NCBI GenBank assembly: GCA_947462175.1
Contig: CANHOE010000199.1
Location: 1 to 5,420 of the forward strand
Length of the DNA: 5,420 bases
Direction of reading: 5' to 3'
Source of the DNA: Burkholderiales bacterium
GTDB taxonomy: Bacteria; Pseudomonadota; Gammaproteobacteria; Burkholderiales; Burkholderiaceae_C
Shown here in pieces: positions 1-5,420 of this stretch (positions are counted from its first letter, which is position 1; each line of letters opens with the position of its first letter). The translations under genes were made by a program, and so were the position numbers. The notes beneath the pieces were generated by a model. The model had not been told where the DNA came from. It ran no database searches and saw only the letters and a program-made list of their open reading frames with translations.

Positions 1-1704
1 GACCCCGCGTTCGATCTGCAGTTCCAGGTAGAGGTTGTCGATGTGCCACGGCACGTAGTAGCCCTGCGCTGCGGGGAACCAGCCGGCCAGCCCCTCGGCG
101 AAGTCGCGGTGGGTCCGCATCTCAACCCGGTCCGGGCCGACCAGGCTCAGGTTGTCCAGTTCGGCGACGCCGCCGACGTTGACAACCGCGATTGAGAACA
201 CGCCCATGCGCGGCGCCCAGGCCAGACCGGAGTCAAGCAGCGGCCCGCGCAGACGCATGACGACATGGCGCCATGCCCCTCCTTCTGCGGCCATATGCAC
301 CCACGCCCCCTGACAACGCCTCGGGTACAGCAGATGCATCTCGCACAGTTGGACGGAGACTTCAGCATCCACCGTGGAGCGGACATCGAACGCGACCTCG
401 TGCGGACGCACAGGGTGCAGAGAGACCCGCTGGGTCAAGGTCATCAAGCCGTACTGGTTCAGCGGTGTCCTCGAGCCCGACAGCACGACCGATCCGGACG
501 ACTGCCCGGGAACGGGTGGCACGAACCGAACGTCGCCTGGAAACGGGCGTTTCGGGGTCGCCTGCGCATAGTCGGAAGGCAGGCGCCCGAGGCCGATCCC
601 AAAAGCCCAATCGGTCGGGTGTCGCAGCAAGCCCAAGCCGGCCTGCCAGTGTTCCAGCCGCCCCCCCAGGTCGCGGTCACTGGCGGCCATGCGTTCACGC
701 ATGAACGAGCCCAGTCCGAGCACCGCGACCACCTCGAGCGCCAGCGCGAGAGCGAGCGCCCAGCCCGCGACAACACGCCAGCGGATGTGCGGCAGACGTT
801 TGCGCCGAAGCAACAGCGCCAGCAGCACCAGCGAAGCGCCCACCGCCCCATAAACACCGCGTGAAAACGTGGTCATACAGGCGTACCCGGTGAGCAGCGC
901 CAAGGGGGCCAATGCGGCCCAGCGCAGCGGCGTGCGGGCGGTCCACAACCCCCACGCGACGAACGGCGTGGCCAGCGCCAGGTAGGCATCGATCGCCGCA
1001 CCGCCGACGTGCATCTCCCAGAACAGCGCGGTCGTGCGGTAGCGGGTCGAGAAATCCCACAGGCCGATGTAGGCCAGCCGCTCCCACACCACCGCCAACG
1101 TGACCACGGTCAGGCCCGCCAGCATGCCCGCGCCGAGGCGCCGCACAGCGGCGTCTGCGTCTTGCTCGATCTGCATTCGCAGCAGCGGCCAGATCAGCGC
1201 GGCATGCAGCAGACTCTTGAAGACGCGCAAGCTGTTCAGCGGGTCGGTGTAGCCCTGGAACCCGCTCCAGGAGACGGGAGGAACCGTCAACAGGGCGCGT
1301 GCCAGCGCCACGATCCCGGCCATGCAGAACACGCCGGCACATCCCATGAAGAACCGATCGTCCCGCGCGAGTGCCGAGTCTTCGCTCACGGTCCGCCTTG
1401 TGAATGCCGCGCGTGCGTGGCCTCCAGCAGCTGCGGCAAACAGCAACAGGTCGAATTCGTCGAAGACGACCCAGCCGGTCCAGGGTGCCCAACTGAAAAG
1501 CGGCAACAACGCCGGCACGACGAGCAGCCACAGGTTCGGCCGCCAGGCCGCCAGTCCACACAACATAACGACAGCTGAAGCCGCAGTCGCTGGGGCAACC
1601 GGGTGATGCGATGCGAGCACGATGCCAGCGGCGATCGCCATGACCGCCAATAGCAGGGATCGGGGCTTTCCGACACCGAGGCCACCCCTGCCCGTATCAA
1701 ACAT
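1..1704 (-). CDS. O-antigen ligase / Wzy-type polymerase family membrane protein, C-terminus cut by window edge
   Basis: The minus strand is open for 568 codons from ATG at 1704 and has no stop before the left edge. Seen: about eleven hydrophobic segments (roughly residues 16-32, 38-53, 57-73, 82-96, 116-138, 161-178, 187-213, 235-253, 259-275, 281-299, 309-333), then a long soluble part. Family hallmarks are TTFSRG (278-283), RLEHW (349-353), GIGLG (369-373) and HIDNLYLELQIERG (554-567), matching the H-x2-N...E-x-G loop motif of WaaL/Wzy proteins. Such proteins transfer or polymerise undecaprenyl-linked glycans at the periplasmic face of the inner membrane. Residues about 384-550 form an extra beta-rich domain with C454 and C464 that could pair. 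Further helices should follow beyond the window. In-frame GTG at 1707 is an alternative start; an in-frame stop lies at 1719-1717. No good ribosome site precedes either. The gene is divergent from the next two. Ligase versus polymerase cannot be decided here. Confidence 0.85.
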   Translation of the reverse strand, partial: MFDTGRGGLGVGKPRSLLLAVMAIAAGIVLASHHPVAPATAASAVVMLCGLAAWRPNLWLLVVPALLPLFSWAPWTGWVVFDEFDLLLFAAAAGGHARAAFTRRTVSEDSALARDDRFFMGCAGVFCMAGIVALARALLTVPPVSWSGFQGYTDPLNSLRVFKSLLHAALIWPLLRMQIEQDADAAVRRLGAGMLAGLTVVTLAVVWERLAYIGLWDFSTRYRTTALFWEMHVGGAAIDAYLALATPFVAWGLWTARTPLRWAALAPLALLTGYACMTTFSRGVYGAVGASLVLLALLLRRKRLPHIRWRVVAGWALALALALEVVAVLGLGSFMRERMAASDRDLGGRLEHWQAGLGLLRHPTDWAFGIGLGRLPSDYAQATPKRPFPGDVRFVPPVPGQSSGSVVLSGSRTPLNQYGLMTLTQRVSLHPVRPHEVAFDVRSTVDAEVSVQLCEMHLLYPRRCQGAWVHMAAEGGAWRHVVMRLRGPLLDSGLAWAPRMGVFSIAVVNVGGVAELDNLSLVGPDRVEMRTHRDFAEGLAGWFPAAQGYYVPWHIDNLYLELQIERGV

Positions 1705-1778
1705 CACGGCGCGAGGTCATTGAATGCATAGGGGGACGCAACAGAGCGAGTTACCGAAGACCGAGTGGCACACTCCAA

Positions 1779-1940
1779 ATTCTCGACGCACGGCAGGTTC
1801 TCGACGCGGCAGAGACACAAGGCGACCGATTGAAACACGTCCTTCAGATTGCCCAGACGATGCCAACAGACCCGGCAAAGCAGCAGGAGGTGGCCAGCGC
1901 ACTGCTCGGCGGCCTCGGCAACGGACATCGTGGCGATTGA
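1779..1940 (+). pseudogene. Possible remnant of a gene's 3' end (weak)
   Basis: In the frame beginning at 1779 the plus strand reads 53 codons to a TGA at 1938-1940. The text includes GDRLKHVLQIAQTMPTD and PAKQQEVASALLGGLGNG, which look like ordinary amphipathic helices rather than the Arg-rich text of shadow frames. About two thirds of third codon positions are G or C. There is no ATG upstream in this frame, and the open frame runs back into the antisense of the ligase-like gene. The only internal candidate starts are TTG at 1830 and ATG at 1860, neither with a ribosome site. I do not recognise the family. It could be the tail of a gene whose 5' part was lost, a short unannotated gene, or chance. 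Confidence 0.2.
1780..1807. repeat. Direct repeat TTCTCGACGC, two copies 18 bases apart
   Basis: TTCTCGACGC occurs at 1780-1789 and again at 1798-1807, each followed closely by GGCAG. The 18-base period equals six codons, and in the 1779 plus frame it gives ILDARQ followed by VLDAAE. It could be a small in-frame duplication within a former coding sequence, or a pair of binding sites for a regulator between the divergent genes. Nothing in the sequence decides between these. Confidence 0.4.
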
Positions 1941-2064
1941 CATCGTAGGTTGTCCAAGATGGCGGCGATGACCTCAACCTGATAGGGCTCACCCGGGACC
2001 GCCAGATCCACAACCAAAACACCGCACGACTGACTCGCAGTACCAACCGGGAAACCGACACCAC

Positions 2065-4350
2065 ATGACCACCGGCCCCAAGCCCCGGGCAGCTCTGCGA
2101 CCCTCAGCCTGTGTCGCTCTGGCGTTCGCTGTGTTCATCGTCTATGGCTCGCTCTTCCCGTTTGACTTCGCATCGAATCCGCGGCCCGTGGAGACGGTCT
2201 TCGTCGATTGGAATCCGTTTCTCAATCGATCGGATGCCGTGGACAACATCCTGTTGTTCGTGCCGCTCGGGGCCGCGCTGTGGTTCGCTGGCCGATCATC
2301 GGCATCACGGTGGGCACTGGTCGGAGCCAGCTGGGTGTTGCTTGGGCTCGGGTTGCAGGTAGCTCAGCTCTACTTGCCGAGCCGCGTCGCATCGATGACG
2401 GACGCCATCAACAATGCGTTCGGACTGGGCATCGGCCTGCAGCTCAGTCGGACTTTGGCACCCTGGCTCCAGCGGAAACAACTGGTCAGCGGATCGGTCG
2501 ATCCGCTGGCCATGCTGCTGGTTGCGTTCTGGTACGTCTACGAGTCGTTTCCATTTCTGCCCACGCTCGACATCGGCTTGCTCTCCGCCCACCTCAAGCC
2601 GGCGCTGTCAGGGCCTGAATTCGAACCGTTACGCCTGCTGCACCATGCCCTGGCCGCGGCACTCGGCACACTGATCCTGCTCGAAGCGCGGCCGTTGCGA
2701 TCGCGCCGCACCTGCGTTCTGGCCGCGCTCGCAGTGCTGGTGGGTTCCGAGCTGCTGGTGCCCTATGGCAACCTGCGCATTGAGACGTTGCTGGGGATCG
2801 TGCTTGGTACCGGCGTTGGCGAGCGGCTCAACCAGGCGACCAAGGCGCATAGCCGCTGGGCAGTGCTCGCGCTGGCTGCGGTCGCGCTGACGATGACGGT
2901 CGTGACCGATTTTCGCGGTCCGTCGGGCGCCGCGCGCCTCACTTTGACCCCGTTCTCGCATCTGTTGTGGCACGGAACGACGGTCGGGGTACCGACTGCG
3001 GCCTTCGAGGCGCTCGCGATAGGTGGCCTGTTGTGGGCCGGCGTCACCGGCCGCGCACCGCTGGGAACACGTTCGTGGCATTGGCCCGCGATGGTGGTGG
3101 TGTCGGTGGTGCTCCTCGAGTGCCTTCGCATCGCTTTGGCAAGCGGCCCAGCCGACACCAGCCTGCTGGTGACGTCACTGCTGTTGGCCCCCTTCGCGGC
3201 GGCACTGCACAGGAAACCCACCCGAACGAATCGACTCGATAAATCGCAGAGCGCAGCCGTGATCGAGTCGGAGAGCCGAACGGACGCCGAACCTTTCGTC
3301 CACGCAACCGACAGCGCTTCGCTGAAGGCCCACGCTCCCAACAATCTTCGGGCGGTGGCATGGCAGACGTTCGCGGTGCTGATGGTTCTGACGCTCGGCC
3401 TGAGACTGCTGCTGGAAGCTTCCTGGGTACCCTACAACGTGTTGGAGCTTTTCGCTGCGCGAAGCATGCTGAACATCGGCCTGTTTTCCGTCGCGTTGCT
3501 CTGGCTGGGTGCCGGACCGTGGTGCCTCGCCAAATGGGCTGGTAACCGACCGAGGGCTTGGTTGTGGCTGCCCACAATGCTGCCACTGGCGGCACTGATC
3601 AGCTTGCTGCTGCTGCGCATATCGGTGACGCAGGAAAGTCTTGATGACATCACCGGCAGCACGGACCTCTATCGTCGCGTGACGATGGAGAACTACTGGG
3701 GAGAGGGGTGGCGCGATGCGATGACCAGATTGCCCGCCGTGATGGCAGAGGCGGTGGAGCGTGGCGTTCGCTTCACGGCGCTTTACAGCCTTCTTCTAGC
3801 TCCGCTCACCATGGCTTCGATCTGCACCGACCGCACCTGGTTGATGCGGCGCAGGCTGCCCGCGCTCGCCTTGCTCATGCTGCTCTGGTGGCTGGCCGCG
3901 TGGCTGGTGATCGATGGTGCAATCACCGACAACTTGACAGAGCTGATCGCACGGGACGGATCCATCTGGCTCGCAGCCTTGGCGGCGCTTTTCGCACTGC
4001 ATGTGTCTTGGGCCTCGGGGCGGATGAGCACGCGCCGTGGCGTGACAATGGCTGCGGTCACGCTGGTCGCGTTGCCGCTGAGTTGGTGGCTTTCAAAACA
4101 GGGCTTGGAACAAACCATTCTGAAGTACGACTCGGTGTGGTCTGCGCAGCAATTCCTGCTGGGCCGCAACCGCATTGATCGCTTGTCCGAAGCCCAACTG
4201 TTCATGCGTTGGTGTGGGGTTTACATGGCGATGCTGGGGGTCTGCGTCTTGGGCATGACTCTCGCCAGGCGGCTCTGGACAGCGGCCACCGCCACTACTA
4301 CTTCCGCACCCGCGATCCTGCATTCGCCCGCACGCTGGCGTCGACTCTGA
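2065..4350 (+). CDS. VanZ-family multi-spanning membrane protein with extra C-terminal membrane domain
   Basis: The 761-residue protein has about 20 predicted membrane helices. Residues 14-130 carry the VanZ-like pattern: VYGSLFPF (26-33), WNPF (49-52), DNILLFVPLGAALWF (60-74), then Q98, Q101, R107, D113 and N117 before GLGIG. Two further four-helix blocks (147-255 and 264-382) echo it, with VYESFPF at 158-164, E229 and R238, and TPF plus GGLLWAG at 295-326. A hydrophilic linker (383-430) leads to a second membrane domain of about eight helices (432-734) with a polar loop at 519-565. VanZ itself gives low-level teicoplanin resistance in enterococci; the role of proteobacterial relatives is largely unknown, and many sit near polysaccharide genes. 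A single-domain VanZ protein is under 200 residues, so this one is several times longer. ATG at 2065 is preceded only by a weak CGGGAAA. The beta-helix gene follows by 17 bases, probably in one operon. A resistance role is not implied. Confidence 0.8.
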   Translation: MTTGPKPRAALRPSACVALAFAVFIVYGSLFPFDFASNPRPVETVFVDWNPFLNRSDAVDNILLFVPLGAALWFAGRSSASRWALVGASWVLLGLGLQVAQLYLPSRVASMTDAINNAFGLGIGLQLSRTLAPWLQRKQLVSGSVDPLAMLLVAFWYVYESFPFLPTLDIGLLSAHLKPALSGPEFEPLRLLHHALAAALGTLILLEARPLRSRRTCVLAALAVLVGSELLVPYGNLRIETLLGIVLGTGVGERLNQATKAHSRWAVLALAAVALTMTVVTDFRGPSGAARLTLTPFSHLLWHGTTVGVPTAAFEALAIGGLLWAGVTGRAPLGTRSWHWPAMVVVSVVLLECLRIALASGPADTSLLVTSLLLAPFAAALHRKPTRTNRLDKSQSAAVIESESRTDAEPFVHATDSASLKAHAPNNLRAVAWQTFAVLMVLTLGLRLLLEASWVPYNVLELFAARSMLNIGLFSVALLWLGAGPWCLAKWAGNRPRAWLWLPTMLPLAALISLLLLRISVTQESLDDITGSTDLYRRVTMENYWGEGWRDAMTRLPAVMAEAVERGVRFTALYSLLLAPLTMASICTDRTWLMRRRLPALALLMLLWWLAAWLVIDGAITDNLTELIARDGSIWLAALAALFALHVSWASGRMSTRRGVTMAAVTLVALPLSWWLSKQGLEQTILKYDSVWSAQQFLLGRNRIDRLSEAQLFMRWCGVYMAMLGVCVLGMTLARRLWTAATATTTSAPAILHSPARWRRL

Positions 4351-4367
4351 GCTCTCGGCAAACACCG

Positions 4368-5408
4368 ATGTCCTGCGGCCAAGTCATGAGCGCGGCGCTC
4401 CTCTCTGTCGGGGAGCGCCGGCGACATTGGCGCCTGGGGCTCGCGCTGGGACTCATGCTGCCGTCGTGGGCGCTGGGTGAGACGCGCATCCATCGGGTGG
4501 GGCCCGGCGAACGCTTTTGCTGTCTGCAGGATGCTATCCACGCGGCCAGCAGCGGCGATACCGTCGAGATTCATCCCGGCGAATATCGTGGTCATGTGGC
4601 GGTGGTCGACGTCCCTCAGCTAACGATACGCGGCCTGGGTTCGGGTGCGGTTCTTCATGCCGATGGTCGACACGCCGAAGGCAAGGCGATGCTGGTAGTG
4701 CGGGGTGATGTGGTGGTCGAGAACATTGAGTTCCGCGGTGCACGCGTGCCCGAAGGAAACGGCGCGGGCATCCGCTTCGAGCGTGGCCGACTCGTCGTGC
4801 GGCGCTGCCGCTTCTTCGACAACGAAATGGGCATCCTGACGGCAAACGAGGCGAACATGACGCTGGATGTGGTGGACTGCGAATTCGGAGCCGCGCCGCG
4901 GCACGAAGGGCTGTTGCACCACCTGCTGTATGTGGGCGCCATCGGCGCCTTCAACATCCAGGGCAGTCGATTCAGCGGCGGCTGGCGCGGCCACCTGCTG
5001 AAGTCTCGGGCGCAACGCAATCGCGTGCACAACAACCGGCTTGACGACCGCCCAGCAGGTGAAGCGTCCTACGAACTCGAGTTCCCGAATGGAAGTCACA
5101 ACATCGTCGTGGGCAACGTCATTGCCCAGAGTGCCCGGACGCAAAACCGCGACCTGCTCAGCATGGGTGCCGAGGCACAGGGTGGCTCGGCCGGCAGCCT
5201 GATGCTGATGAACAACACGTTCATCAATGCAGCGGGCGGCAACGCGCGCTTCGTCCGTGTGTGGATTGAACGCATGCAGAGGGAAACAAGCGTTCGAATG
5301 GTCAACAACAAGTTCGTCGGCCCGGGTCAGTTGTCACTGCCTTCGGCCTGGGACGGCGGAGGAAACAGACGGCTCGAACTCGGTACCTTTGCACTGCAAC
5401 AACGCTGA
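4368..5408 (+). CDS. Secreted right-handed parallel beta-helix protein
   Basis: The 346-residue product has a charged start (ERRRHWR, 16-22), a hydrophobic core (LGLALGLMLPSWALG, 23-37) and a likely Sec signal-peptidase site after ALG, so it should leave the cytoplasm. LQDAIHAASSGDTVEIHPGEY (53-73) is the typical opening of a beta-helix repeat protein. Rungs follow with short beta-strands and turns such as VVENIEFRG (116-124), LVVRRCRFFDNEMGI (142-156) and NTFINA (283-288). The region 208-269 contains GHLLKSR, GEASYELEFPNG and VVGNVI, which I take as the conserved face of the family. Beta-helix proteins near glycan loci are often lyases, epimerases or binding proteins; the activity here is unknown. 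ATG at 4386 (340 residues) is an equally possible start. The frame also stays open upstream to an ATG at 4209 inside the VanZ-type gene, but that would bury the signal peptide. No clear ribosome site exists, so translation may be coupled to the upstream gene. Confidence 0.8.
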   Translation: MSCGQVMSAALLSVGERRRHWRLGLALGLMLPSWALGETRIHRVGPGERFCCLQDAIHAASSGDTVEIHPGEYRGHVAVVDVPQLTIRGLGSGAVLHADGRHAEGKAMLVVRGDVVVENIEFRGARVPEGNGAGIRFERGRLVVRRCRFFDNEMGILTANEANMTLDVVDCEFGAAPRHEGLLHHLLYVGAIGAFNIQGSRFSGGWRGHLLKSRAQRNRVHNNRLDDRPAGEASYELEFPNGSHNIVVGNVIAQSARTQNRDLLSMGAEAQGGSAGSLMLMNNTFINAAGGNARFVRVWIERMQRETSVRMVNNKFVGPGQLSLPSAWDGGGNRRLELGTFALQQR

Positions 5409-5420
5409 GCGCAATCAGGC

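Larger units (their letters stand above)
1705..2064. other. Divergent intergenic region, presumably with promoters for both sides
   Basis: This 360-base gap separates the minus-strand ligase-like gene from the plus-strand VanZ-type gene, so both 5' ends and their promoters should lie here. I found no convincing paired -35/-10 boxes and no strong stem-loop with a T run. Visible items are a 10-base direct repeat (1780-1807), a 5-base inverted repeat GAGTG-GCA-CACTC (1763-1775), an 8-base repeat GACATCGT at 1924-1931 and 1939-1946, and a leader at 2001-2064 in which 49 of 64 bases are A or C and only four are T. Two stretches read as plausible protein on opposite strands (plus 1779-1940, minus 2020-1943) but lack good starts. 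They may be decayed genes. Confidence 0.6.

Noticed and set aside
265..864. 199-codon plus-strand open frame antisense to the ligase-like gene
   Set aside because: His, Arg and Gln-rich text typical of an antisense frame in high-GC DNA, with no recognisable domain.
695..1561. 288-codon minus-strand open frame overlapping the ligase-like gene
   Set aside because: Its translation is Arg/Gly/Ala-rich without membrane segments or motifs. The frame from 1704 reads through the whole region and carries clear family motifs.
1009..1578. 189-codon plus-strand open frame antisense to the ligase-like gene
   Set aside because: Gln, His and Arg-rich and polar throughout, consistent with the antisense shadow of a hydrophobic protein.
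1766..1780. TGGCAC at 1766-1771 as the -24 half of a sigma-54 promoter
   Set aside because: The -12 position reads AAAT instead of TTGC, so the second half is missing.
1937..1942. Perfect TTGACA hexamer as a -35 box for the VanZ-type gene
   Set aside because: No acceptable -10 hexamer lies 16 to 18 bases downstream; the bases there are GC-rich (ATGGCGG region).
1704..1943. 79-codon minus-strand frame whose TGA overlaps the ATG of the ligase-like gene (TGATG)
   Set aside because: The overlap looks like translational coupling, but the product is Cys-rich, has no motif, lacks a clear ribosome site, and the opposite strand reads more like protein over the same bases.
2629..3344. Minus-strand open frames of 150 and 193 codons inside the VanZ-type gene
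   Set aside because: They are antisense to a well-supported membrane protein gene, and their translations are Arg/Gln- or Ser/Ala/Arg-rich without recognisable domains.
4209..4367. Upstream ATG at 4209 as the start of the beta-helix gene
   Set aside because: It would add 53 residues read out of frame inside the VanZ-type gene and place the signal peptide in the interior; starts at 4368 or 4386 put it at the N-terminus.

Overview
The window is a high-GC stretch from what is most likely a Gram-negative proteobacterium. That inference rests on the base composition, an O-antigen ligase/polymerase-type membrane protein, a VanZ-type membrane protein, and an exported right-handed beta-helix protein of a kind common near proteobacterial surface-polysaccharide genes. 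No rRNA, tRNA, CRISPR array or insertion sequence is visible, and no taxonomic marker pins down the genus.

Layout: (1) Bases 1-1704, minus strand: a large membrane protein of the O-antigen ligase / Wzy polymerase type. It reads without interruption for 568 codons and runs off the left edge, so its C-terminus is missing. A soluble domain of about 160 residues interrupts its main periplasmic loop. (2) Bases 1705-2064: a 360-base divergent intergenic region holding a short direct repeat, two protein-like open stretches without start codons (possible remnants of a lost gene), and an A+C-rich leader before the next gene. (3) Bases 2065-4350, plus strand: a 761-residue, roughly 20-helix membrane protein. 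Its N-terminal VanZ-like unit appears to be followed by two more degenerate copies, then a hydrophilic linker and a second membrane domain. (4) Bases 4368-5408, plus strand: a secreted beta-helix protein with a signal peptide, starting 17 bases after the previous stop and so probably in the same operon. Only 12 bases follow its stop.

Working together (inference): the left gene would join or polymerise lipid-linked glycans at the periplasmic face of the inner membrane. The beta-helix protein could bind, cut or epimerise the glycan in the periplasm or outside the cell. The VanZ-type protein is an accessory membrane factor of unknown role. The module looks like the edge of an exopolysaccharide or other surface-glycan locus. 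No glycosyltransferase, flippase or export gene lies inside the window, so that assignment depends on the flanks.
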